Positions 20,501 to 28,546 of a stretch of 29,208 bases of DNA are shown one piece after another. Location: positions 1-29,208 of IMG/VR virus record IMGVR_UViG_3300031963_000694, one strand, 5' to 3'. Made by a program: the position numbers and the translations under genes. Origin of the DNA: a virus. Each line of letters opens with the position of its first letter. Position 1 is the first letter of the stretch. Under the pieces are notes generated by a model. That model did not search any database. It was not told the DNA's origin and saw only the letters and a program-made list of their open reading frames with translations.

Positions 20501-22263
20501 CCGATCGCAAGGGAGACACCACCAGAACCCGTGCCGATCGCGGCATCGGTGTCGGCCTGCAGCGCAGCGCCGGTGATGTCGATCTCGGTGGCGGCGCTGC
20601 TGCTCCAGGCGTTGGCGGCGAGAGTCGCGCGCCAGTCCATTCCGTTGGGGTTTTCGATCCAGACCAGGGTGCCGGCCGGGAGGCTGTAGCCGCTGGCAGC
20701 CAGGATCGCCGGCACTGCTGGATCGGTGCCAACCGCCAACGGTTCCTGCAGGACGATCGCGCTTCCAGAGATGGAGGCGACGATGCCGAGGGGGATGCGG
20801 CGGATGTTGCCGGTCTGATCGGCGACGCTGCGGGCGGTCTTGATCCGATGGAGGTTCCAGTTGCTATCCAGCGGCACGCTGCTGGTCTGGTAGCCCCGCG
20901 CCACCGCGACACAGCCGCCGAAATTGGAGGTGGAGTTGCTGAACTCCATCTGGGCGCCACTGTCGGCGAAGTGGTGGCGGCCTGCACCGATGGCAAAGAC
21001 CGACACCAGTTGCGCGAAGGCATCGTTTAGCGCGGTGATGTGACGGCTCATCCGCCGCGGCTTCATCCGCACGTCGTCAGATTCGCTGTCGATCAGCTCC
21101 TGGTAGTTGACCGGGGCACGCCAGGCGCCAGAGCGGTAGATCTCCCAGCAGCTCAGGTCGCGTTGCTGGCTGATGCCTGTGAATTGCGCCGCCACCAGGC
21201 TTTTCAGGCCAGCCAGGCGAGCGCCATCCCAGAACACGCCCGACATTCCCCATTCGGTGCGCAGGCTGCAGTTGTAGATGTACGGGCTTGCTCCCTTGAC
21301 CGTGTCCCACGCCTCGGATGGGTTGCCGCTGATCGGCCCCACCGTCTGCCATTCGGACGGCCGGGTGACCGTCAGGGAATTGGAGATGTTGCCGGTGTTG
21401 TTGGCACCGCCCATGGCGATCCGAACCTTGGCGTAGAGCTGGTCCAGGTCGGCCTGGCTCGCATTGTGGAAGCAGTCCAGCAGGTGGTGACTGCTGCTGG
21501 CACCGAGCGCATCGCGGAAGGTGACCCCGTAGACGTAGCTGGTCGAGGTGATCTTTAGGATCCCCACCCGGTTGCTGTAGTCGGCGGCCTCATCCGCCGC
21601 GACCGGCACGTAGGAGGGGCGAACGGTGGATTGCCGCAGGCTGAGCGGCGCGCTGGCCGTGGCGTAGCGGGGCAAGACGATGCCGCCGCTGTTGGGGTTG
21701 AAGGCAATCAGGTGGTTGGGGGTCGGATCGAAGCCGGCCGCCGGCCATTCCGTCACCGGGATGGCGTAGCTGGAATTGCCAGGGTCGTTGTAGAAAATGT
21801 GCGTCCCCGGGCTCAGCTCCACCGATGGGCAGTCAACGTTCGCTGCTTCCGAGTTGATGGTGAAGAAGCTCTTGCTGGTCATCGCAACGATCTCGATCGC
21901 TGCGCGGTTGATGGTGCGGAAGGGCCGCTCCTTGCTGTAGCCGCAGGTGAGCCGCTGATTTTCCAGCCGCTTGAGCTTGGCGGCGATCTTGGCCGCATCG
22001 GGGGCCCCGCCCGGCTCCTCGAACCAGTTGTAGGAACCACCAACGAACCGATCGCTGCCGATGTAGGGGTTGATGTAGATGGTGAAAGGGCTGTTGAGCG
22101 GATCGGCCGGCTCGGTGTTGCCCGGCGCCACGTTGGCGTTGCCTGCCATCTGCAGCAGGGCGTCGATCGTGACGGCCAGTTGCTCCTTCGCCCGCAGCTG
22201 GCCGCCAGCTCCAAAGGCATTGAGGATGCCTGCGACGGCATTCGCGAAGCTGAGCCGGGCCAT
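17590..22263 (-). CDS. Large tail fibre or tail structural protein
   Basis: The 1557-residue protein starts ARLSFANAVAGILNAFGAGG. It contains segments typical of large phage tail proteins with right-handed beta-helix domains. Near residues 60-175 it reads FTIYINPYIGSDRFVGGSYN, KERPFRTINRAAIEI and PSVELSPGTHIFYNDPG. A second beta-helix-like start appears about 1060-1120 (AEIRIAPGLYNPNSVW). The middle reads NFNGVGFWNYSRALPRARRQ and includes a coil-like ELNEFNANFTPEQ part. The C-terminal 580 residues are encoded by clearly less GC-rich DNA, as expected for an exchanged receptor-binding part. Upstream codons to 22446 are low-complexity, so 22263 is the chosen start; GGAAG lies 12 bases before it. 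It probably binds the host surface; the role is inferred. Confidence 0.8.
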   Translation of the reverse strand: MARLSFANAVAGILNAFGAGGQLRAKEQLAVTIDALLQMAGNANVAPGNTEPADPLNSPFTIYINPYIGSDRFVGGSYNWFEEPGGAPDAAKIAAKLKRLENQRLTCGYSKERPFRTINRAAIEIVAMTSKSFFTINSEAANVDCPSVELSPGTHIFYNDPGNSSYAIPVTEWPAAGFDPTPNHLIAFNPNSGGIVLPRYATASAPLSLRQSTVRPSYVPVAADEAADYSNRVGILKITSTSYVYGVTFRDALGASSSHHLLDCFHNASQADLDQLYAKVRIAMGGANNTGNISNSLTVTRPSEWQTVGPISGNPSEAWDTVKGASPYIYNCSLRTEWGMSGVFWDGARLAGLKSLVAAQFTGISQQRDLSCWEIYRSGAWRAPVNYQELIDSESDDVRMKPRRMSRHITALNDAFAQLVSVFAIGAGRHHFADSGAQMEFSNSTSNFGGCVAVARGYQTSSVPLDSNWNLHRIKTARSVADQTGNIRRIPLGIVASISGSAIVLQEPLAVGTDPAVPAILAASGYSLPAGTLVWIENPNGMDWRATLAANAWSSSAATEIDITGAALQADTDAAIGTGSGGVSLAIGKRVYVRRLIDTRTATQRRVTLKLVNTTSARVPVRNSILQTRPGVSGGGIDRALAPGGAEVLAVTQTNAIPPEGAGVVLSAEISIRRSCPDESYASGVFYRQGQTVKFAGKHFTAKATFTSSGSTPEEGKWQQSYVQEESAYNAEDPTTLEAPVLIFDTDTDAATDVTVTCGINWSTVYTASGSVRDQLRSATDYRGALALLLALGFNSTAAHNALIPRPEAERDLDPASATDFPTAPSGGAASARANWAVEFRQPSFVQLLGHNFNGVGFWNYSRALPRARRQLSALNEFNANFTPEQGGRVEVRGINKDGFEVTNQGLINTDTGEVVAVEGIGAEGDQSLPTQLTDLAVENLTLTGTLDVAGVVELEGGEAIAMQTSRYGLGQLATINDLQTVTQAVASDDQIDASSDKLLTLPGVNRLFIQRRFISAATTTVTIYVKASAVDRDLDSMFNEPPTSVAAAIPSLARASEYANAIIGSGNQIAEIRIAPGLYNPNSVWQCGVKFVAYNAGLTAPLWGSNSVGTAVVPNNYYDGSGYADYANSVNFWPMCLIPVDISYSFAEMTIASLQLTMSFRRGVDWDGGFQFLGLADVIKAVGESRIPIASFLPFSGLASLMTLADFSPNLATNVDYLLSRIRQVFIPSSTLFDSYSISPLIKLSGGTSDSITIRDCCFGPGLPTRKDSGGATPAMIEIDGTAAVTTRNIYIRGKTTITSAGIGVTGPLPLANSAHYGNAVVNAPWRWEQTYHTFIGAAFDGPQTLTLNLGSTINVITNTSSPFSQSNYVDLTGKLLPNHIHLLDSSGAVPSGTDTGPFFDQFIHASRGLFVPEAWPGPYESQTETIGKRLQGFVGRFGRNGYNATKTRGVLGGNAKNAEAETGFTFALTFGVSAEDNAQTIFQRAGLTSAESNTAARPTFNPSSTAPGDGFPAGLNPIITTDTSGGAALNVGLRSYLRGISVANAITIPATNVVF

Positions 22264-22278
22264 CTGCTGCTGCTGCTT

Positions 22279-22294
22279 CCAGCAGGCTAGGCAG
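22279..22294. repeat. Intergenic repeat CCAGCAGGCTAGGCAG, copy 1
   Basis: This 16-base sequence lies across the stop codon of the 360-residue tail gene, directly upstream of the fibre gene. It is identical to 23794-23809, which is also intergenic. Confidence 0.6.
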
Positions 22295-23369
22295 AGGCCA
22301 TCGCGGACAAGGGATGAGTTCGCTCGGCAATGATGAAGCGAACGTCGCCGATCGAAGCAAACTGGCCGCGGATCTTCTTGGTCTCGCCGGCCTGGGTGGA
22401 GAGTTGCACCTTGGTCAGGAGGATGTCCATCTCGTAGAAGAGGCACTCCTCCCGGATGAAACAGACCCCGTTCGAGTGTCCCCGAGGCCCATCGGCCACC
22501 AGCAGGCGGATGGTGCCGGTGCCCCCCTTCTTGGTGAGCATGTCGAGGCGGAGCATGGCGGAGCTGGGGCTGACGCCAGGGGCATAGATGTTGCTGAGCT
22601 CTCCGGAGAAGCTCCCGGCGCCCCGCACCTGGCCGGCGAGCACCGCCCCAAAGGCCTCGCCGATCGCCCCCTGGTCGAGGGCGGTGGTGTCGGTCTCCAC
22701 CTCCCAGCCGGAGAGATCCGCTTGCCGCTTCCAGCCCCGCTCATCCGCCGCGGCCCCCGCGTCCCGGATCACAGGCGGCAGGGCCGGCACGATGTCCTCC
22801 AGCCCCACCTCAGCCTCCTCAGGGCGTGTGATGGTGAGGGCCAGGGCCAGCAGGGCATCTGCATAGCCGGCGCGGTCGCTGGCCACGCTGAGGATGAGCC
22901 GATCGAATCCCACCAGGCGGAGTGGCAGGCGGCTGAGCTCGCCGCCGTTCACCGCACCCACCTCGAGGCTGTAGAAGGTGGCGCGCTCTAGGGCATCCTG
23001 GTGGATGTAGGCGGTGGCCTGCTGGCTCAGGCCGACGGTGCCGGGGTGCTCCCAGAAGGTGGCGTTGTCGTCAGGGCCCCAGAAGGGCGGATCGGCGCCG
23101 ACGCGGTGGAGGGTGGCCGGGCCGCTGGAGGCGGCATCACCCCAGAAGGAGTGGCCGTCGGGACAGTTGGCGTAGCCGGTGCCGAGCACGTCGAACGGCA
23201 GGCCCAGGGGGGCGGTGAGGAGCACCTGGTCGCCGTTGAGAAAGCAGGGCTCTTCCAGCCGCAGCCGCACCACGCTGCCGGGGGCATCGAGCAGGTCATC
23301 GGTGAGCACCACCGGCCGGGGCCAGCTGCGGCTGAGGGTGAGGGTGCCGATCTCGCCGTCGATCGCCAT
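22287..23369 (-). CDS. Tail structural protein (360 aa)
   Basis: Beta-rich protein with TLTLSRSWPRPVVLTDDLLD near the N-terminus and several short Gly/Asp-rich turns. A later domain reads LSGWEVETDTTALDQGAIGE, AFGAVLAGQVRGAGSFSGEL and APGVSPSSAMLRLDMLTKK. A C-terminal domain ends KKIRGQFASIGDVRFIIAER. The ETDTTALDQGAIGEAFGAV section has the look of phage tail-tube or sheath-like proteins, and the gene lies between the tube-like gene and the fibre. Precise function is not assigned; it may be a distal tail or baseplate-like subunit. Confidence 0.7.
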   Translation of the reverse strand: MAIDGEIGTLTLSRSWPRPVVLTDDLLDAPGSVVRLRLEEPCFLNGDQVLLTAPLGLPFDVLGTGYANCPDGHSFWGDAASSGPATLHRVGADPPFWGPDDNATFWEHPGTVGLSQQATAYIHQDALERATFYSLEVGAVNGGELSRLPLRLVGFDRLILSVASDRAGYADALLALALTITRPEEAEVGLEDIVPALPPVIRDAGAAADERGWKRQADLSGWEVETDTTALDQGAIGEAFGAVLAGQVRGAGSFSGELSNIYAPGVSPSSAMLRLDMLTKKGGTGTIRLLVADGPRGHSNGVCFIREECLFYEMDILLTKVQLSTQAGETKKIRGQFASIGDVRFIIAERTHPLSAMASA

Positions 23370-23372
23370 GGT

Positions 23373-23771
23373 TCAGAACCGGCCGCTCATGTCGCCGTTG
23401 ACGGTGAGGGAGAGGGAGCAGGAGATGAGCTCCCGCACCCGGACCGGGGTGCCGAGAGAGGCGGTGAGGACGTCCATGGTGAAGTCGCCGCGCGCGGAGC
23501 CGCGACGGGTGACGATGCGCAGGGTGTCGACCTCGTCGTTGTCGTTCCAGATGTTGTTCGCCATCGCCACCGCAGCGGCGTTGTCTGGGTCGTAGAGGAG
23601 GGTGCAGCTGATCTGCGACTCGCGCATCCCCTTGGTGCTGGTCGTGGCCACCTGGCCCACGCCTGTGGTGGGCAGGATGTCACGGGAGACGGAGACGCTG
23701 ACGTCGGTGATCTTGCCCACCAGGGAGCCGTTCCAGTAGACGTCGCTCTGGGTGGTGTTCCTGACGCCCAT
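23373..23771 (-). CDS. Probable tail tube protein
   Basis: The 132-residue product has the layout of a siphophage tail-tube subunit. A beta-hairpin start (SDVYWNGSLVGKITDVSVSV) is followed by SRDILPTTGVGQVATTSTKG, MRESQISCTLLYDPDNAAA, a short helix (VAMANNIWNDNDE) and further strands (LRIVTRRGSARGDFTMDVLT, then ISCSLSLTVNGDMSGRF). Its length is short for a tube protein, so a smaller tail component is possible. It is preceded by a 41-base gap with a 16-base repeat. Confidence 0.6.
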   Translation of the reverse strand: MGVRNTTQSDVYWNGSLVGKITDVSVSVSRDILPTTGVGQVATTSTKGMRESQISCTLLYDPDNAAAVAMANNIWNDNDEVDTLRIVTRRGSARGDFTMDVLTASLGTPVRVRELISCSLSLTVNGDMSGRF

Positions 23772-23793
23772 CCCTGTTCAGCTCATGACCACG

Positions 23794-23809
23794 CCAGCAG
23801 GCTAGGCAG
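23794..23809. repeat. Intergenic repeat CCAGCAGGCTAGGCAG, copy 2
   Basis: This is identical to 22279-22294. It lies in the 41-base gap before the tube-like gene, so both copies fall in the rare gaps of a tightly packed operon. Confidence 0.6.
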
Positions 23810-23812
23810 GCC

Positions 23813-24280
23813 CTAGTCTTGCTCCCCACCACCGGAGCCTTGCCCCCCACCACCGGCGGCGGCCGGGCTGTTCTGCAGCCGGGCCTGTAGCTGCACGGGC
23901 AGGGTGCAGCGGTGGCGGTAGGTGTGAGAGGTCCGCGGGGTGGGGGCGCCTTGGCCGAGGGGCCAGTACCAGCGCAGGCCGGCGCCGGTGGTGACCGACT
24001 CAATGAAGGCCTTGTGATCTGCCGTCACCCCGGTGAACAGGATGTCGGGCAGCGTCAGGGGCAGCAGGCCGGAGTAGCTCTGGTGGAAGGTGGCCAGGAT
24101 CTCGGTGGCTCGATCGGTGGTGATGTTGCCGAACTCCAGCTCCAGCGCTCCACCGACGGCGACGGTGCTCCACAGCCGATGGTCTTCGATGCCGGCTTCT
24201 GACATCGCGCTGGTGACCGGATGGCGGGGCATGACGAACGCGAAGGCGGTCGGCTCGATGGCAGGGAAGAGGATCGTCAC
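23813..24280 (-). CDS. Minor tail protein (155 aa)
   Basis: It starts overlapping the stop of the tail-tip gene (ATGA). The middle reads EDHRLWSTVAVGGALELEFG, NITTDRATEILATFHQSYSG and LLPLTLPDILF, then LRWYWPLGQGAPTPRTSHTY, RHRCTLPVQLQARL. It has a compact alpha/beta domain with a disordered glycine-rich C-terminus. Its place immediately after the J-like tip protein suggests a tail-tip accessory. No family was named with confidence. Confidence 0.65.
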   Translation of the reverse strand: MTILFPAIEPTAFAFVMPRHPVTSAMSEAGIEDHRLWSTVAVGGALELEFGNITTDRATEILATFHQSYSGLLPLTLPDILFTGVTADHKAFIESVTTGAGLRWYWPLGQGAPTPRTSHTYRHRCTLPVQLQARLQNSPAAAGGGGQGSGGGEQD

Positions 24281-27200
24281 CCTCGGATCACCCAGGCGGT
24301 GGGCTCATCCCAGTCTGCAGCCAGCAGCAGGCGGCCAGCGTCATCAGTGGGCATCAGCAGCGCCTCAATCCGCTGCCGTCCGTCATCGGTAGGGCTGACG
24401 CGCATCACCCGAAAGGTGCGCACCTGGGGGGCTGCCGTGCGTGTCCACTGGCTGCCCAGCAGATTGCCCCTGGTGCCCCCATCGCTCACCACCAGGGGCT
24501 GGACTGTGGGCCCCGGCGGTGTGGTGCCATCCCAGGCCAGCACCTCATAGGAGCCATCCGCCAGCGGCTCACTGGCCACCAGCGTGCCGTCGGGCATCAC
24601 CGCGCCATTGCTGTAGAGGTCCTCCAGCGTTTCGTCGTAGGCCACCGCGATGTGGTCCTCCGGCGCGACGGGGCGCAGCATGCCGGCATAGGTGGTCTCG
24701 AAGGTGATCGGGTCGCCCACCAGGCGGCGCCAGCGGATGAGGAACTTCGCCGCGTCGATCAGGTGCCAGCGGTTGGTGCAACTGTCCTTCAGGTCCAGCG
24801 GTTCGACCGGGTCGCTGTCGCTGGCGGTGGCCTCGCGGATCGTGATCTCACGCACCGTCGAGAACACACCAGGGGAGAGCATGTCATCGTTGCTGCGTTC
24901 TTCTCGGTACAGCCCGCTGACCTGGATTGGCCGCCGCTGGTCGTCGTCGCTGGTGGTGCTCCGAAACGTACCCTTCTTGATGTTGGCTGCGGTGAAGAGA
25001 TCAACGATCTGCACCGGATCGAAGGAGAGTGTGGGCTTGAAGTAGAACTGCCCATTGAGCTCGTAGAAGGCGAGCAGGTGAAACCCTGCCTGATCTGCCG
25101 CCCACTGCCTGAGGTTCTCCGGCTGGGGCAGGGTGCCATCAAAGAAATACCGCCTGGAAAAGCACCACTGTGCCGCGGCCAGAAAACTGGGGGCGTTGAT
25201 CTGTTCGGCAGACACGTCCAGGCCGGCGCCAAAGTCCGGGCTGGTGGCCAGCCTGGTGAAGATGTCGGGCAGCAGGTGGGTGGGCCCATCGTTCTGCTCG
25301 ATGTAGCGCTCGCAGATGTGGCCGCCGATCACCTGGGCCGAGAGCTGATTGACGCTCTGGAGCTCCAGCGCCGATCGTGCATTGAGCCCCACCACGGCCA
25401 TCGCTCTGTAGCTGGGGGCCGTGGCGTTGGACTGGATGATGTTGACGTAGGCAATCTCGTGCTCGGGCCCCTGGCCCGCCGTGGTCTGGATCTCGTCGTA
25501 GACAAAGACCTCGGCCAGCTTGCCCCATGGATCGGTCATGGCATTGCCATCGCTCCAGCCCAGGCCGAGATCCTGCTCGGGTTCGATCGATTTCAACGAG
25601 AAGCGGCTAGCCGATCGGGTGAAGGGGGCCACGCCGGCGTAGCGAGCGGTGCAGGCGCCATCGACAACCGTTTGCAGGTTGGGCATACGGCTGTCCAGCA
25701 CCGCCAGCTGGCCGGTGGCGGTGCCTGAGCGGATCTCCCAGCCGCTGATGGGCTCGAGTCGGATCTGGGCGCAGCGGGCACCGGCAGGGAGCTCCAGCTG
25801 AACGCTGTTGTGCTGGGCCTGCTGGGTCAGCCCCCGGATGGCGTAGAGGGTGGGCAGCACCACAAAATCGGCCGCGCCTTCTGGCCGGTAGCTGAAGCGG
25901 ATGAAGCTGTAACGCTCCTCAGAAAACCCCCGTGTCGTGCTCTGGTATATGGCGATTTCCAGGTTCTCGCCAGCCGACAGGATTTCCCCCCCTTTCTCGC
26001 CGCCAGCCAAGCGGTTGATCTCCTTGATCGTTGGTGCCTGGCGGAGGTTCGTGAAGCCGCTGCCACGGATCCCCACCGTGCTGCGCAGTCCGATCTCCAC
26101 CACTCGCACCGGCCGGCTGAGCGTGAAGTCGGCAATGGCGCACCGGTGCAGGTGCCCTCGGCTGGTGCCGGTCTCATACCTGGGCCCGGCACTCACCGCT
26201 GTCCAGTCCCAGTTCATGCCGCTGGTTACCCTCATCGGGAAGATTTGATCCCCGGTGGTGTCCGGATCGATTTCATCCAGGGGCGTCACAAACACCACGC
26301 CAGCACGCACCACGCGGAATCGGGCGGTGATCGAAACGCCGTTGCCAAACGGTTGATTGTCCGCGTCGGAGCTGAACGCCGCATCAGAGGGCGTGCGCTG
26401 CTCCAGCACCGCCAGACAGCTGCCGCACTTGAACAGCTCGCCCACCACCAGGGCGTCATCCGCACTGCGCTGGCGAGCGCTGATCGCCGCTCCCACATCG
26501 GAGCAGGTTTCCGTGTGGTCAGCCCCCCCGTCGGTGTTGGTGCTGTTGAACTTCAGCGTGGTCAGGGCGTCCGAGCTGTCGGAGAGCAGGAAGTCGAAGG
26601 TCGCTCCCACGCTCAAAGCCGCGATGCCGTTGGTGACGCCGGTGGAGGTGGCGATCACGCCGCTCCGGCCTGACCACACATATTTCGCCTTCCATGTCGC
26701 CCCCATGGCCACTGGATCATCGATCGGATTGATCCGCTGGTCGCCGTCGTCGCCTGTCGGGTATGCGGCGAACTGGCGTGTGGGGCGCAGCTGAGGATTG
26801 ATCCGGTAGCCGAGGCTGTTGCCGATCGTGTTGTAGAGGCCGCAGGCGGTGTTGTTGCTGGGTCGGGCAGTCGCGCAGGCATCGGGGCGGATCACGCCGC
26901 CGGTGCTGCGCACCTGGAACACATCGCCACCGCCGGCGTTCTCCATGTTGCCGATGTCGTTGGCGGCCAGGCGGCCGGCGATGCGATCGGTGGATCGGAT
27001 CCTTCCCCCACCCAGGCGCGCATAGAGGGTGATGCGCGCCGCGGCCTCGTTAGCCCCGGCGGTGCCAAGGTCGTAGGACCGCACGGGGTTATTGCCCAAG
27101 GCGAAACCAGCAGGGTCGATCTCCGCCATCGGGCCCTCACCCATCACGTAACAGCCGCTGAAGAGCTGCGACCCGCCTAGGCTGGAGAGTTTCGACCACA

Positions 27201-27651
27201 CCACGCCGAGATCGACGCGGCAGCCGCCGTACCACCCTTCGGGGCGGCCGTTGAGGGCCGGCAGATACTCCCGCCGCGCAAAGGTGATCGGGATCACGCT
27301 GCCGAGCCGCGCCACCTCCTGGATGGAGTCGAAGCCCGGCCGTGGCGAATACCGAGCCCCGTCGGAGATGTTCTCTCCCTGCTGCTGGCTGCTGATGACC
27401 TGGCCAGGCCGCCGCGGCTTGGGCGCCAGCAGGGAGGAGAGGACCGTGTAGCCGACCGAGAGGATGGTGGTCACCAGCGAGATCACACCCAGCGCCCCGG
27501 ACGCGCAGGTGGCCACCGGCGGGTTCCGCTCGAACTCCCTCGCCGCGGCCTGTTGCCGTTCAATCTGGTAGTGCAGCAGCTGGTCTTCGCTCCAGCCGAG
27601 CAGCTCCGCCAGGTAGGCGTCACCAGGGAGGGGGCGGGGATGGCGGGTCAC
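24277..27651 (-). CDS. Tail tip / host-specificity protein (lambda gpJ-like)
   Basis: The 1124-residue product begins at a GTG overlapping the NlpC-like stop (GTGA). Upstream codons to 27786 are noncoding in style. Residues 45-85 hold a hydrophobic segment followed by a linker (GALGVISLVTTILSVGYTVL, SSLLAPKPRRPGQVI), then EVARLGSVIPITFARREYLP, as in J-like tip proteins. The middle contains a cysteine-bearing domain (GGADHTETCSDVGAAISA). The C-terminal part holds a tip-core pattern (NAPSFLAAAQWCFSRRYFFD, ENLRQWAADQAGFHLLAFYE, LNGQFYFKPTLSFD) and ends with a domain containing DHIAVAYDETLEDLYS. It would bind the host surface and initiate tail assembly. Confidence 0.85.
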   Translation of the reverse strand: MTRHPRPLPGDAYLAELLGWSEDQLLHYQIERQQAAAREFERNPPVATCASGALGVISLVTTILSVGYTVLSSLLAPKPRRPGQVISSQQQGENISDGARYSPRPGFDSIQEVARLGSVIPITFARREYLPALNGRPEGWYGGCRVDLGVVWSKLSSLGGSQLFSGCYVMGEGPMAEIDPAGFALGNNPVRSYDLGTAGANEAAARITLYARLGGGRIRSTDRIAGRLAANDIGNMENAGGGDVFQVRSTGGVIRPDACATARPSNNTACGLYNTIGNSLGYRINPQLRPTRQFAAYPTGDDGDQRINPIDDPVAMGATWKAKYVWSGRSGVIATSTGVTNGIAALSVGATFDFLLSDSSDALTTLKFNSTNTDGGADHTETCSDVGAAISARQRSADDALVVGELFKCGSCLAVLEQRTPSDAAFSSDADNQPFGNGVSITARFRVVRAGVVFVTPLDEIDPDTTGDQIFPMRVTSGMNWDWTAVSAGPRYETGTSRGHLHRCAIADFTLSRPVRVVEIGLRSTVGIRGSGFTNLRQAPTIKEINRLAGGEKGGEILSAGENLEIAIYQSTTRGFSEERYSFIRFSYRPEGAADFVVLPTLYAIRGLTQQAQHNSVQLELPAGARCAQIRLEPISGWEIRSGTATGQLAVLDSRMPNLQTVVDGACTARYAGVAPFTRSASRFSLKSIEPEQDLGLGWSDGNAMTDPWGKLAEVFVYDEIQTTAGQGPEHEIAYVNIIQSNATAPSYRAMAVVGLNARSALELQSVNQLSAQVIGGHICERYIEQNDGPTHLLPDIFTRLATSPDFGAGLDVSAEQINAPSFLAAAQWCFSRRYFFDGTLPQPENLRQWAADQAGFHLLAFYELNGQFYFKPTLSFDPVQIVDLFTAANIKKGTFRSTTSDDDQRRPIQVSGLYREERSNDDMLSPGVFSTVREITIREATASDSDPVEPLDLKDSCTNRWHLIDAAKFLIRWRRLVGDPITFETTYAGMLRPVAPEDHIAVAYDETLEDLYSNGAVMPDGTLVASEPLADGSYEVLAWDGTTPPGPTVQPLVVSDGGTRGNLLGSQWTRTAAPQVRTFRVMRVSPTDDGRQRIEALLMPTDDAGRLLLAADWDEPTAWVIRG

Positions 27652-28085
27652 AGGATCAGTGTGGGCGCAGCCGTTACGGGATCTGGGGGCAGGAAGCGAA
27701 ACCAGCGGCTGATCTGGCAGACCCCCAGCGGCCGCCAGTGCACGCCCTGCCCCTGGCAGGTGGTGAGGATCCCCCCGGCAACGCAAATCCCCAGGGCGAT
27801 CGGCTCACCGCCGGCCAGCAGCGCCACGTCGAGGGGCATCGCGCCAGGCACCTCGCTGCTGATGGTGGGGAGCTCTTCGAGCAACGGCCGCCAACGGCCG
27901 CGGCCCGCAGCCTGATACCACTCGCGCTTAACCGCCGGGCGGGGGGCGTCGTACAGGGCGAGCACAGCAATGGTGAGCCGCAGGCAGTCGGTGCCGCCGT
28001 GGCGATCGGGGTCTCCCCCCCACCGGTACGGCAGGCCGATGTAGCGCACCCATGGGGCGGTTTGTGGCATGAGGGTGGAGGGCAT
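27648..28085 (-). CDS. NlpC/P60-like tail assembly protein (gpK-like)
   Basis: The 145-residue protein has the NlpC/P60 core: WVRYIGLPYRWGGDPDRHGG with GTDC34LRLTIAVLALY giving the catalytic-type cysteine, then PLDVALLAGGEPIALGICVA. In active members the second motif usually reads HVGI-type with a catalytic histidine. Here the equivalent position is alanine (IALGI), so the histidine seems lost. Siphophage K proteins of this type act with the tail tip. The start overlaps the previous stop (TGATG) and the end overlaps the tip gene. The longer upstream frame to 28307 is a shadow. Confidence 0.7.
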   Translation of the reverse strand: MPSTLMPQTAPWVRYIGLPYRWGGDPDRHGGTDCLRLTIAVLALYDAPRPAVKREWYQAAGRGRWRPLLEELPTISSEVPGAMPLDVALLAGGEPIALGICVAGGILTTCQGQGVHWRPLGVCQISRWFRFLPPDPVTAAPTLIL

Positions 28086-28546
28086 CAAAGGAAGATCTGG
28101 CCGGTGTCGGGCACCTGGCCCACCAGCTCGGTGGTGAGTCGTCGGCGCGGGGCATCGCCGCGGATCGCATCCAGCGGTGATGTGAGCGTGACGGTGATGG
28201 TTTCGCTCCGCTCGATCGGGCCCAGCCGCCACAGGTGACGGGACAGCAGCCGCACATCGCTGCTGGTCTGGGTATCGCAGAGCATCACATCGGCCCGCAG
28301 CTTCCACTGATTGGCGCGGGCCTCGGCGAGCACATTGAGCGCCAGCTGGTTGCGGTTCAGCGCCAGCCGGCCCTGGGAGCGATCACCACCACGGGCACCG
28401 GCCGAGTCGGAGATGCGAAAGGACATGAAGGTGTGCGGCCGGCCGTCATAGGTGCGGGTCAGGCCCACGAACAGGTTCTGCCAGGCGTAGCCGGGCACCG
28501 GCGTCCCATTGGCCTGGAAGCTGATGTAGGCGCAGATGGCGATCAT
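28085..28546 (-). CDS. Minor tail protein (gpL/M-like position)
   Basis: The 153-residue product contains RPHTFMSFRISDSAGARGGD, SQGRLALNRNQLALNVLAEA, WKLRADVMLCDTQTSSDVRL and the end motif TVTLTSPLDAIRGDAPRRRL. That end pattern recalls tail-tip minor proteins (DUF1833/gpL-like), and the order tape measure, this gene, NlpC-like, J-like fits siphophage convention. It starts overlapping the tape-measure stop (TGATG) and ends overlapping the next start. Family assignment is by position and style, not by a search. Confidence 0.65.
   Translation of the reverse strand: MIAICAYISFQANGTPVPGYAWQNLFVGLTRTYDGRPHTFMSFRISDSAGARGGDRSQGRLALNRNQLALNVLAEARANQWKLRADVMLCDTQTSSDVRLLSRHLWRLGPIERSETITVTLTSPLDAIRGDAPRRRLTTELVGQVPDTGQIFL

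Noticed and set aside
19324-21030. 568-codon plus-strand frame inside the fibre gene
   Set aside because: The composition is typical of a shadow frame, while the minus-strand protein has clear structured segments.
22264-22446. Extension of the fibre gene by 61 N-terminal codons
   Set aside because: It would overlap most of the end of the 360-residue tail gene and is Arg/Pro-rich in a shadow-like way.
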